NCBI GenBank assembly: GCA_947490615.1
Contig: CANLHK010000003.1
Coordinates: 248,001-312,000, forward strand
From: Planctomycetaceae bacterium
Lineage (GTDB): Bacteria; Planctomycetota; Phycisphaerae; Phycisphaerales; SM1A02
Length of the DNA stretch: 64,000 bases
Direction of reading: 5' to 3'
The position numbers were made by a program, and so were the translations under genes. Below the pieces are notes generated by a model, which worked only from the letters and a program-made list of their open reading frames with translations, searched no databases and was not told the DNA's origin. Below, piece by piece: positions 36,039-44,195 of the stretch (its first letter is position 1; the number at the start of each line of letters is the position of its first letter).

Positions 36039-37709
36039 ATGCCAGAGCTCACGATCAACGGCAAGAAGCACTCGTTCAAGCCAGGCCAAACCATCCTGCA
36101 GGCCGCGCTTGATGAGGGCGTCGAGGTTCCGCACTACTGCTACCACCCGGGACTCTCGGTGGTCGCCAACTGCCGCATCTGTCTTGGCGAAGTCTGGGCG
36201 CCCAATCCACGCTCAGGCAAGCTCGAGGCCTTTCCGAAACTGGTTCCGACCTGTCAGCAGGCCGCGTCGGAGGGCATGGTGGTCTACACCGACAGCCCCA
36301 AGGCCGTGGCAAACCAGAAGTCGGTGATGGAGTTTCTCCTCATCAACCATCCCGTCGATTGCCCAGTCTGCGATCAAGCGGGCGAGTGCCATCTGCAGGA
36401 CTACAGCTACCAGTACGGTCGCAGTCAGACCCGCTTTCAAGAGGCGAAAAACAAGCAGCCCAAGAAGGATGTCGGCCCCAATGTGTTGCTCTACAGCGAC
36501 CGCTGCATCATGTGCACCCGCTGCGTGCGCTTCACCCGTGAAGTGACGGGCACCAACGAACTCATGGTCGATGGTCGTGGTTCGACGGAGCAGATCGACA
36601 TCTTCCCTGGTGTGGCGCTCAACAACGAACTCTCGGGCAATGTGGTCGACCTCTGCCCCGTCGGCGCGCTGCTCGACAAGGACTTCCTCTTCCAGCAGCG
36701 GGTTTGGTTTCTCAAGAAGACCGCCTCGATCGATGGCATCACTTCCTCGGGCGACAACATCTCGGTCGAACACAACGAGGGTCGCGTCTACCGCGTGAAG
36801 CCGCGCACCAACGAAGCGGTCAACAAGTGGTGGATCACCGACGAGGTGCGCTACGGCTGGAAGTTCGTCCACTCCGACGCGCGCCTGACCATGCCGTCGA
36901 TCAAGGGCAAGCCTGCGTTTGATGCGCTCAAGCCAATGCAGGCATGGAGCGAGTCCTACGCCGCGGTGGACGCCGCGCTCAAGAGTGCGCGAAGCGCGAA
37001 GAAGCACCTCGCGTTGCTGGTGAGTCCGATGCTCTCCTGCGAAGACGCCTTCCATCTCGCGCAGTACGCGCTCGCGCACGATCCTGACGCGCTGCTGGCG
37101 ATTGGTCCTGTGCCCTTTCATGGCGAGGACAAGTCGTTTCCTGGGGGTTTCACCATTCGTGCCGAGAAGGCGCCCAACGCGCGCGGTGTGCGTCGCGTGC
37201 TCGAAGCGCTTGCGCACGGCAAGCCTGTTGCCAATGCGCAAGGGTTTGAGAGCGCGCTGGCGTCGGGCAGTTACGGCGTTGCGTTGGTGACAGGAAACTA
37301 CCCATCCGATTGGGTGACTCCGTCGCTGCTCAAGGCACTTAGTTCCGTCCAAGCGGTGATCGCGATGGACACGCTTTCCAACGCGCTCACCGCGATGGCC
37401 ACGATCGTGCTGCCTGGTGCAGTGTGGGTCGAGAAGGCTGGCTCCTTCGAGAATGCCAACGGCCGACTGCAGTCCTTTGAGCGGGCGATCGAGCCGCTCG
37501 AGCACGCGCGCAGCGAATCGCAGATCGCGCTTGACCTCCTGGCGTTGCACACGGCGTTGCACACGGGGAAGCACACCGCAATCGCTTGCGCGAGCACGAC
37601 CCGCGCCGACATGGCCCGAATCGCAGGTCTCGAAGGCATGTCCAACGCGCTCTACACGCCCGAGCAAGTGGAGACGGTCGAGAGCGACATGCAGTTTGTG
37701 GAGTTGTAG
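36039..37709 (+). CDS. nuoG: NADH-quinone oxidoreductase subunit G-like
   Basis: 556 residues. N-terminal 2Fe-2S domain with C34, C45, C48 and C72; His-Cys3 4Fe-4S site H104, C108, C111, C117 in HPVDCPVCDQAGEC; second 4Fe-4S site C156, C159, C162 and C206 (CIMCTRC, CPVGA). The molybdopterin-oxidoreductase-like C-terminal region is present but short, making the protein far smaller than the 700-900 residues of typical NuoG. It transfers electrons between NADH-side clusters and the membrane arm of complex I. No other nuo genes are in the window, so it is separated from the main operon or belongs to a variant complex. Confidence 0.88.
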   Translation: MPELTINGKKHSFKPGQTILQAALDEGVEVPHYCYHPGLSVVANCRICLGEVWAPNPRSGKLEAFPKLVPTCQQAASEGMVVYTDSPKAVANQKSVMEFLLINHPVDCPVCDQAGECHLQDYSYQYGRSQTRFQEAKNKQPKKDVGPNVLLYSDRCIMCTRCVRFTREVTGTNELMVDGRGSTEQIDIFPGVALNNELSGNVVDLCPVGALLDKDFLFQQRVWFLKKTASIDGITSSGDNISVEHNEGRVYRVKPRTNEAVNKWWITDEVRYGWKFVHSDARLTMPSIKGKPAFDALKPMQAWSESYAAVDAALKSARSAKKHLALLVSPMLSCEDAFHLAQYALAHDPDALLAIGPVPFHGEDKSFPGGFTIRAEKAPNARGVRRVLEALAHGKPVANAQGFESALASGSYGVALVTGNYPSDWVTPSLLKALSSVQAVIAMDTLSNALTAMATIVLPGAVWVEKAGSFENANGRLQSFERAIEPLEHARSESQIALDLLALHTALHTGKHTAIACASTTRADMARIAGLEGMSNALYTPEQVETVESDMQFVEL

Positions 37710-37775
37710 AGGGCAGGTCCTTGACTCACTCCCGAGTCCCGCGTGCCATCGGTTTCTCAGGAGTCGCATTCGCGG

Positions 37776-37781
37776 TAGGAT
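37776..37781 (+). promoter_or_regulatory. -10 box TAGGAT of mntA-hepT
   Basis: TAGGAT ends six bases before the ATG at 37788, giving a leaderless antitoxin-toxin message. Confidence 0.5.
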
Positions 37782-37787
37782 GAAGCG

Positions 37788-38081
37788 ATGGTCACGCTGT
37801 CGCAGGCTCTCGACGGACTTCGGCGACTTGCACCGGAATTGCGAGAGCGCCATGTCACGCGCGTGGGTGTCTTCGGTTCGCTGGCGCGCGGTGAGGCGAC
37901 GCCGAATTCGGACATTGATGTGCTGGTAGAACTGACCGACGAAGGCGATCTGTTCGACCTGGTCGCCATCAAGAATCTGCTCGAGCGCGCGTTCGGAAGG
38001 CCTGTCGATGTTGTTCCGATCGGCGGTTTGAAGCCAGATGTGCGTGAGGCGGTCCTCCGGGAAGTCCGCTATGCCGCGTGA
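37788..38081 (+). CDS. mntA: MNT-type nucleotidyltransferase antitoxin
   Basis: 97 residues. Minimal nucleotidyltransferase with FGSLARGEATPNSDIDVLVE: G30-S31 and the paired metal-binding D42/D44. MntA antitoxins inactivate the HepT ribonuclease by adding AMP units to its active-site Tyr. The next gene, overlapping by eleven bases, encodes the HepT partner. Together a type VII toxin-antitoxin pair. Confidence 0.92.
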   Translation: MVTLSQALDGLRRLAPELRERHVTRVGVFGSLARGEATPNSDIDVLVELTDEGDLFDLVAIKNLLERAFGRPVDVVPIGGLKPDVREAVLREVRYAA

Positions 38082-38403
38082 TGACGCGGCGCGCGTGCGC
38101 GATATCGTCGAGGCGTGCGACCGAATCGGCAAGGCGATCGCGGGACTTGAGTGCGCGGCATTCAAGGCGAATGACCTGGTGGTTCGAGCGGTTCTCTATG
38201 ATTTTGCGGTGATCGGTGAAGCCGCGAAGGGCGTGTCCACCGCGATGCGGATTTCACAGCCTGACATCCCGTGGTCGGACATGGCGGGGATGCGCGATGT
38301 GGTGATCCATCAGTACTTCGGCGTCGATGCGGCGCTCGTCTGGCGCGCAGCAACCGTGAGCGTCCCGCGCCTCGCGGCGCAATTGCGAGGGATCGCGACC
38401 TGA
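38071..38403 (+). CDS. hepT: HepT-like (DUF86) ribonuclease toxin
   Basis: 110 residues, four-helix HEPN fold. The RNase motif R-x4-H-x-Y is intact (R75, H80, Y82 in RDVVIHQYFG), with Tyr82 as the expected AMPylation site. Start at 38071 overlaps mntA by eleven bases; an earlier in-frame start gives a non-protein-like N-terminus. Toxic RNase unless modified by MntA. Confidence 0.92.
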   Translation: MPRDDAARVRDIVEACDRIGKAIAGLECAAFKANDLVVRAVLYDFAVIGEAAKGVSTAMRISQPDIPWSDMAGMRDVVIHQYFGVDAALVWRAATVSVPRLAAQLRGIAT

Positions 38404-38480
38404 CAGCCTCGCAGCGGCCCGCGGTCGTCGGGCCACTCTGGCGCAGAGGTTCGTGTCCATCCCCTTCTCCCATCCACGAC

Positions 38481-38510
38481 AAGAGCCGCCTCGAACTCAA
38501 GGCGGCTCTT
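38481..38510. terminator. Perfect 10-bp stem-loop between convergent genes
   Basis: AAGAGCCGCC (38481-38490) pairs perfectly with GGCGGCTCTT (38501-38510) around a ten-base loop. It sits between hepT and the end of the convergent lipoprotein gene. There is no long T-tract on either side, but the stem itself ends in TT on both strands, so a bidirectional terminator or transcript-end stabiliser is likely. Confidence 0.5.
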
Positions 38511-38668
38511 CATGCAAGTTCCACTCTGCAGAGCGCCGCGTGCCACAAGGCAACTTGACGCGGAGTCAGGGGGAAAGGTCCGTTCGAGAGAGGCACCCCT
38601 CATCCGTCCAACTCAACCGAAGTTTGGAGCATGGCGCGCTGCGCGAACTTCCACGCGTCCTGCACGCG

Positions 38669-39148
38669 TTAGGACGGCTTTGGCACCTTTCCGCGCTTGA
38701 CTCTTTCCATCGTGATATGAGCGTTCGACATGGTGATGCGTCCCCAATTCGCCAACAACTTTCTGTCTCGCGGAGCGGCATCGAGGCAGCGTCGCACCAC
38801 GCTGCCTCGGGGCATATTGAGTGCAACGAACTGGTCAGTGATCCTCGTGAGTTGCTCAAGCAGGTAATAGTCCGTGGTGATCTCAGCCAAGGTTGACGGC
38901 TCGATGATGTCGGTCATGGCCGCTGCGAGCTGCTCGAAGCCCACGCTCAGTTGTGCGCAGTCGTCTGCCTTCAAGGCGGCTGCAACGATGGCCCACGCGT
39001 CGTCGACGGCGTGGATCTTGGAGACGCTTGAGATGTAGAGCGGGCCGCCGCTCGATCCGCCGCTCGATCCGTCGCACCCGGCGAAGGTCGCTGGCGCAAG
39101 GACCGCCGCGAAGAACACGGTGGAATGGAAACATCGCTGTGTGCGCAT
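38669..39148 (-). CDS. Small lipoprotein, unknown function
   Basis: 159 residues from the ATG at 39148, which has a GGAG site eight bases upstream. Signal peptide with lipobox FAGC (near residue 23) and a Gly/Ser linker (GSSGGSSGG) show a lipoprotein. The remaining 120 residues are mostly helical, with DDCAQLSVGFEQLAAAM and a basic C-terminus (ERVKRGKVPKPS). No family recognised. Divergent from the MATE transporter gene. Confidence 0.7.
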   Translation of the reverse strand: MRTQRCFHSTVFFAAVLAPATFAGCDGSSGGSSGGPLYISSVSKIHAVDDAWAIVAAALKADDCAQLSVGFEQLAAAMTDIIEPSTLAEITTDYYLLEQLTRITDQFVALNMPRGSVVRRCLDAAPRDRKLLANWGRITMSNAHITMERVKRGKVPKPS

Positions 39149-39218
39149 GTCTTGCTCCAAAGAAGGTTGGTGCACTCTCACGCGGGCAGTCGTCGACAGG
39201 GAGCTTCGCGATTGCCCG

Positions 39219-39224
39219 TATCTT
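39219..39224 (+). promoter_or_regulatory. -10 box TATCTT, leaderless spacing
   Basis: TATCTT ends six bases before the ATG at 39231 of the MATE gene. Confidence 0.5.
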
Positions 39225-39230
39225 TCCCGA

Positions 39231-40637
39231 ATGCTACCTCGCCGCGCTGACATCCGTGAAGTCTGGTTGCAAGCGTGGCCGACGGTCATCGCGATGCTCA
39301 GTTACACCTCGATGCAATTTGTCGATTGCCTCATGGTGTCGGTGCTTGGGCCGCTGGAAGTCGCGGCGCAGGGCAATGGCGGCAGTTGGACCTGGGTCTC
39401 GATCGCGTTTGGCTTTGGGTTGCTTTCGCTGGTGAACACGCTGGTGGCGCAACGGGTTGGAGCGGGGCGCACCGAGGAGATCGCGCGGTACGGTTGGGCA
39501 GGAGTGTGGATCAGCGTGGGCTACTGGCTCATCGTGCTCGTGCCCTACGGACTCCTCATCGGTTGGCTCTTTGCATCGATGGGACACGAGCCGCGCCTCG
39601 TCGAACTTGAAACGGGCTACGCGCAGGTGCTGCTCTTTACGGGCGTCATCACCATCGGCGGCAAAGCGCTCTCGAACTTCTTCTTTGGTTTGCAGCGCCC
39701 CAAGGTCGTGACCGTGGGCGCGATTGCGGGCAACATCGCCAATGTGCTCTCGAACTATGTGTTGATCTACGGCGAGCGCGGACTGCCCGAACTTGGATTG
39801 CCTGGAATCCCAGGGGTTCCGCAGTACGGCGTGGTGGGTGCGGCCATTGGCACTGCCATCGGAACGGCCGTCGAACTCGCGGTGCCGCTGACGGTCTGTC
39901 TCTCAGCGCGACTCGATCGCGAGTTGCAGATCCGTCGCGCGTGGCGGCCCGACTGGCATGCGATTCGTGAAGTGCTCCGACTCGGTTGGCCCGCAGGTTT
40001 GCAACTCGGTAATGAGATGGTCTGCTGGGCGATCTTCATGACCGTGCTGGCGGGCGGCTTCGGAAGCGAACACATGACCGCGGGTTGGTCAGCGATGCGC
40101 TTCGTCCATGTGTCCTTCATGCCCGCCTTGGGGCTTTCGATCGCTGCGACGAGCCTTGTCGGCAAACACATCGGTGAAGGTGACCTTGAGCGCGCGGGCC
40201 GCTCGGCCCACGCGTCAGTCGGCATTGCCGTGGTGTGGATGAGTTGCTGCGCGGCGATCTTCATTCTCTTTCGAAACGAACTCACCGCGGTCTTCATCGA
40301 TGCCGACACGCCGCTTGATTCGGCGATGCGCATTCGAGCCATCGGCGCGGAGCTCTTCATTTGCGCAGCGATCTTTCAGACGCTCGACGCGCTCGGCACG
40401 GTTTACGCAGGAGCATTGCGCGGCGCGGGTGACACCTTTGTTCCTGGCATGGCGACCGTGGTCCTGTCGTGGGTGGTGATCGTCGCGGGAGGCTTCGCGA
40501 TGACGCGGCTCTTTCCCGAGTTCGCCTCGACGGGACCGTGGATGGCCGCGACGGCGTACATCATGATCTATGGGGTTTTTGTAGCGCTGCGCTTCGAGCG
40601 GGGCGGTTGGAAGCGTCTGCACCTCCTCGAGAAGTAG
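39231..40637 (+). CDS. MATE-family efflux transporter
   Basis: 468 residues from the ATG at 39231, supported by the -10 box; upstream in-frame codons are not protein-like. Twelve membrane segments in two homologous bundles, with NorM-like segments (QFVDCLMVSVLGPLEVAAQG near 30 and FVHVSFMPALGLSIAATSLVG in the second half). MATE proteins export organic cations, drugs or lipid-linked compounds using sodium or proton gradients. Substrate unknown. Confidence 0.93.
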   Translation: MLPRRADIREVWLQAWPTVIAMLSYTSMQFVDCLMVSVLGPLEVAAQGNGGSWTWVSIAFGFGLLSLVNTLVAQRVGAGRTEEIARYGWAGVWISVGYWLIVLVPYGLLIGWLFASMGHEPRLVELETGYAQVLLFTGVITIGGKALSNFFFGLQRPKVVTVGAIAGNIANVLSNYVLIYGERGLPELGLPGIPGVPQYGVVGAAIGTAIGTAVELAVPLTVCLSARLDRELQIRRAWRPDWHAIREVLRLGWPAGLQLGNEMVCWAIFMTVLAGGFGSEHMTAGWSAMRFVHVSFMPALGLSIAATSLVGKHIGEGDLERAGRSAHASVGIAVVWMSCCAAIFILFRNELTAVFIDADTPLDSAMRIRAIGAELFICAAIFQTLDALGTVYAGALRGAGDTFVPGMATVVLSWVVIVAGGFAMTRLFPEFASTGPWMAATAYIMIYGVFVALRFERGGWKRLHLLEK

Positions 40638-40740
40638 GGCGCAGTGAGCGTGCTGTCACGGGTGGTTATGGGAGGCCGCACACCGCAAGAGGCTGGTTTC
40701 GCCGCGGGTTCAGGCGTTTCCGCACTTGGGCGCGCGCGGC

Positions 40741-40746
40741 TACACT
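40741..40746 (+). promoter_or_regulatory. -10 box TACACT with 86-base leader
   Basis: TACACT lies 86 bases before the ATG at 40833. Unlike most genes here this predicts a real 5' untranslated region; no Shine-Dalgarno sequence is obvious. Confidence 0.4.
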
Positions 40747-40832
40747 CGGCGCCCTTCGCGGCAGCCGCGGAGCGACCCTCGACGCGCGCGAGCGATGGAT
40801 CGCGCAAGAACCCGAACGAAAGAATCTGAACG

Positions 40833-41753
40833 ATGAGCGGACTCGACACGGTGATCGGTGGCAAGGCAGGGAACCCTGAGTTGGTCAAGAAGCACCTCGC
40901 CGAGGCGGCACGCCTTGAGTCGGGGCGCGATCGCGAGGGCGCGATCCGTGAACTCCGCGGCGCCCGCGAGCTCAGCGACGATCCCAACATCACCTTCAAG
41001 CTCGCTTACCTCCTCGACCTCTGCGGCGAAGAGAACGAGTGCGTCGCGCTCTACACCGAGATCACCAGCGTCAAGAAGCCGCACATCAATGCGTTGGTCA
41101 ACCTCGCGGTCATCCTCGAAGACCGCGGCGAGTTTGGTCGCGCCGAGCGTCTGCTGACGCAGGTCGTCGACACCGATCCCAACCACCCGCGCGCGCGCCT
41201 CTTCCTGCGCGATGTGCAGGCGAGCAAGGACATGAAGGTCGACAGCGAGCCCAGCGCGATTGGCCCTGGCAACGCGATCCTCGACACGCCCGTCACCGAC
41301 TTCGAACTCTCGGTTCGCGCGCGAAATTGCCTCAAGAAGATGCAGATTCGCACGCTTGGTGACCTGCTCAAGATCACCGAGGCCGAGCTGCTCAGCTACA
41401 AGAACTTTGGCGAGCAATCGCTCGTCGAGATCAAGGCGATGCTGTCGAGCAAGGGACTTCGCCTTGGGCAAGGTCTCGAGGGTCCTGGCGGCCGCCCTGG
41501 TGTGCGCAAGGACATTCTCGACGAGCTCAAGGCGATGGTTCCAGAGGCGACGCTCAACAAGCCGATCTCCGCACTGGAACTCTCGGTCCGCGCCCGCAAG
41601 GCTCTGCAGCTCTTGAACATTGCCACTCTCGGCGAACTTGCCTCGCGCACCGAGGCGGAGCTCATGGGAGTCAAGAACTTCGGCGCCACCAGCTTGCACG
41701 AGATTCGTGAGCGTCTGCAGCAGAATGGATTGACGCTGCGCCAGCTGAGCTGA
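40833..41753 (+). CDS. TPR protein with two RNA polymerase alpha C-terminal domains
   Basis: 306 residues. Residues 15-135 form TPR-like helical repeats (HLAEAARLESGRDREGAIRE and following). Residues about 153-215 and 244-306 are two alpha-CTD helix-hairpin-helix domains, each with the L-S-V-R-A-R core and a K/N-F-G-x-x-S-L-x-E-I motif. Copy 1 keeps the residues equivalent to E. coli Arg265, Asn268, Cys269, Leu270, Gly296, Ser299 and Glu302, with Lys298 replaced by Gln. Copy 2 keeps Arg265, Leu270, Gly296, Ser299 and Glu302 but has Lys, Ala and Thr at 268, 269 and 298. There is no alpha N-terminal domain, so it cannot replace the polymerase subunit. Possibly a DNA-binding transcription factor or polymerase accessory protein. 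Confidence 0.9.
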   Translation: MSGLDTVIGGKAGNPELVKKHLAEAARLESGRDREGAIRELRGARELSDDPNITFKLAYLLDLCGEENECVALYTEITSVKKPHINALVNLAVILEDRGEFGRAERLLTQVVDTDPNHPRARLFLRDVQASKDMKVDSEPSAIGPGNAILDTPVTDFELSVRARNCLKKMQIRTLGDLLKITEAELLSYKNFGEQSLVEIKAMLSSKGLRLGQGLEGPGGRPGVRKDILDELKAMVPEATLNKPISALELSVRARKALQLLNIATLGELASRTEAELMGVKNFGATSLHEIRERLQQNGLTLRQLS

Positions 41754-41801
41754 GCCGCATTTCACAGGAGCCCGCTGCTCCACAAATCGAAAGGGTGCTG
41801 C

Positions 41802-43280
41802 ATGGAACCGCAGGCCTTCGACAGGACAAGGCGTTTGTTCATTCTCGCATCGGCCGTTGCGGCCGCTGGCACTGTCGCCGTGGTTGGCTGCGACTCACCG
41901 CAAGGGATGCGCACGCCGCGCAATACCTCGGTGCCAGGTGCGGGAACGCGCCAAGGGCAGAATCCTGTGGGGACCCAAGGCGCGCCCGACGCCTCGCCGC
42001 CGCCGAGTCCGCCGACCAAGCCAACTCCCGCGACCACCGAGGGGCAAGCAAAGCCGCCATCGGTCGAGCGGCCTGAGCCGCCAACCAAAGAGCCGGCTAT
42101 CCGCATCAAGACCAAGGAAGTCCCGCCAAGTAAGCCCTTCGTGACGATCAGTGGTCACGGCCCCAAGGTGTGGATCGTGGAGAAGGGCTCTGGTCGCGGC
42201 GGAGTTCTCGCGCAAGGTCCCGTCGAGTTCCGCTTGGTTTCTGGGCAATGGCGCATCACCGAAGCGCTCGGCACTCGCGCTGCGCGCGCAGTGGACTATC
42301 CGTCGCGTGGCACGCTTGATGTCACTTGCCTCTCCAACGAACCCGCGTCGATCACCCTCGACGGCAGCGCTTGGCCTGGCTCGGTGCGGTTGGTTCCTGC
42401 AGGCGCGCTCTTCGATGTCGTGCACGAAGTGCCGATGGAGACTTATCTCTCGGGCGTGATCGCGAAAGAACTCATCAACAGTTGGGCGGTCGAAACCCAT
42501 CGCGCGCAAGCGATCGCCGCGCGCAGCTACGGCCTCTGCGAGATGGCGATCTGGCGTTCGCAGCGACATTACGATGTGGTCGCCGACGAGCGCAGCCAAG
42601 CGTGGATCGGAACCACAACGCACCGTAAGAGTCTCGACGCCGTGCGCGACACCGCTGGACAAGTGCTGGTGTTTGAAGAGCGCGTCGTTCCCGCGTATTA
42701 CTCGAGCTGCTGTGGCGGCGCCCGCGCGAGTGCGCAGGACACGATCTCGAGCGAGATTCATCACGACATCGCGCCGCTGCGCGCGGCGAGTGGTCACAAG
42801 GGTTGCGCCTGCACGACTTTTTCAAAGCACGCCAAGTGGGAGATGGCCCTCGCGGTGCCGACGATTTCCCGTGTCCTTCCCAAGTGGGCGCGGCTGGAGG
42901 GCTACCCCTCACTCGCGCGCATCGGCGAAGTGAGGCGGGTTGAGGTCGTCGCGCGCAATGTGCAAGGTCGGCCCGTTCGCGTGCGCATCGTCGACGCTGC
43001 AGGCTGGCGTTGTGAACTCTCCGCCGAGCGTCTGCGCTGGGCGCTCAGCGCGAGCCCTGCGAATCCCGCTGTGAAACTGCCCGTGAACGAGCGGGTGAAG
43101 AGCGCCTACTTCGAGCCGATGGTTCGTGGTGACGAGCTTCTCTTGAAGGGCTGCGGCTACGGGCATGGAGTCGGACTCTGCCAATACGGCTCCGAAGCCA
43201 TGGCGAAATCGGGCGTGAAAGCCGCTGCGATCCTCGCGAACTTCTATCCAAGCGCTCAGCTGGTGCAGACCTACAGCTAA
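41802..43280 (+). CDS. SpoIID/LytB-domain lipoprotein
   Basis: 492 residues. N-terminal RRLFILASAVAAAGTVAVVGC is a Tat-like or Sec lipoprotein signal (Cys30), followed by a Pro/Thr/Lys-rich linker to about residue 110. The SpoIID core follows: VPMETYLSGVIAKEL with the catalytic-type Glu, AQAIAARSYGL, YYSSCCGGARAS with conserved Cys, and GYGHGVGLCQYG. SpoIID enzymes are lytic transglycosylases acting on denuded peptidoglycan; homologues in non-sporulating bacteria act in cell-wall remodelling. Presence of a wall-lytic enzyme fits a planctomycete with peptidoglycan. Confidence 0.9.
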   Translation: MEPQAFDRTRRLFILASAVAAAGTVAVVGCDSPQGMRTPRNTSVPGAGTRQGQNPVGTQGAPDASPPPSPPTKPTPATTEGQAKPPSVERPEPPTKEPAIRIKTKEVPPSKPFVTISGHGPKVWIVEKGSGRGGVLAQGPVEFRLVSGQWRITEALGTRAARAVDYPSRGTLDVTCLSNEPASITLDGSAWPGSVRLVPAGALFDVVHEVPMETYLSGVIAKELINSWAVETHRAQAIAARSYGLCEMAIWRSQRHYDVVADERSQAWIGTTTHRKSLDAVRDTAGQVLVFEERVVPAYYSSCCGGARASAQDTISSEIHHDIAPLRAASGHKGCACTTFSKHAKWEMALAVPTISRVLPKWARLEGYPSLARIGEVRRVEVVARNVQGRPVRVRIVDAAGWRCELSAERLRWALSASPANPAVKLPVNERVKSAYFEPMVRGDELLLKGCGYGHGVGLCQYGSEAMAKSGVKAAAILANFYPSAQLVQTYS

Positions 43281-43310
43281 ACCCACGCGCGACGCCGCGG
43301 CGTGGACGGG

Positions 43311-43316
43311 TACATT
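43311..43316 (+). promoter_or_regulatory. -10 box TACATT, leaderless spacing
   Basis: TACATT ends six bases before the ATG at 43323. Confidence 0.55.
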
Positions 43317-43322
43317 CCCCGC

Positions 43323-44195
43323 ATGCAGACAAAGCACCAGGGCGCGAAGCTCCGCGCATTGATGGATCGCGGCACCGTGTTCGTCCCAGGCGCGTTCAAC
43401 GCGTTGGTGGCACGATCGGTGGCGCGCGCAGGCTTTGACGCGACCTACATCTCTGGTGGAGCCACTGCGAATGTCGCGGGCTATCCCGACATCGGCTTGA
43501 TCACGCTCACGGAGATGTGCCGCACCATCCGCGAAATCAGCGACGCCTCAGGCATTCCCGTGATTGCCGACGCCGACACGGGCTACGGCGAGGTCGAGTG
43601 TTGCGTGCGCACCGTCGTGGAGTACGAGCGCGCGGGCGCAGCGGCGTTGCATCTCGAAGACCAGGTCTTCCCGAAGCGCTGCGGGCATCTCGAGGGCAAG
43701 GACCTGATCAGCGCGCAACAGATGGCCGACAAGGTCGCCGCGATGGTTTCCCATCGCGTCTCACCCGACTTTGTGATCATCGCGCGAACCGATGCGCGTC
43801 ATGTCTCGGGGTTTGATGACCTCATCGCGCGCGCGAATCTCTACCGCGCCGCGGGCGCCGATGTGATCTTTCCTGAAGGCCTGCATGATGCCGACGAGTT
43901 CGCACGCTTCATGAAGGCCTCACCAGGAAAGACTCTCGCGAACATGACCGAGTTTGGTAAGACCCGCGCCATCACCAGCGCCGAGTTCAGCGCGCTGGGC
44001 GTTTCGCTGGTGATCTACCCGCTCTCACTCATGCGCCTAGCGATGAAGTCCGTCGAGGACGGACTGCGTGCGCTGCGCAACGACGGCGGTTTTCACGGCA
44101 CACTTGAGGCGATGCAGAGCCGCAAAGAGCTCTACGAGTTGCTTGAGTACACGCCGGGGAAGCAGTGGGACTTTCCCAGTTCCGCCAAGCGCTAA
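43323..44195 (+). CDS. prpB: Methylisocitrate lyase-like (ICL/PEPM family)
   Basis: 290 residues. The active-site loop KRCGHLEGK (near residue 119) with the catalytic Cys, ADADTGYGE for metal binding and IIARTDAR identify the methylisocitrate lyase branch rather than phosphonopyruvate hydrolase. It splits 2-methylisocitrate to pyruvate and succinate in propionate breakdown. A PrpC-like synthase lies 4.4 kb downstream, but no PrpD is in the window, so related lyase activities remain possible. The 3' end overlaps the convergent kinase gene by four bases. Confidence 0.88.
   Translation: MQTKHQGAKLRALMDRGTVFVPGAFNALVARSVARAGFDATYISGGATANVAGYPDIGLITLTEMCRTIREISDASGIPVIADADTGYGEVECCVRTVVEYERAGAAALHLEDQVFPKRCGHLEGKDLISAQQMADKVAAMVSHRVSPDFVIIARTDARHVSGFDDLIARANLYRAAGADVIFPEGLHDADEFARFMKASPGKTLANMTEFGKTRAITSAEFSALGVSLVIYPLSLMRLAMKSVEDGLRALRNDGGFHGTLEAMQSRKELYELLEYTPGKQWDFPSSAKR

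Noticed and set aside
36213-38165. 650-codon open frame on the minus strand opposite nuoG
   Set aside because: Mirror of a high-GC gene; composition rich in Arg and His with no motif, while the plus strand has all NuoG cysteine ligands.
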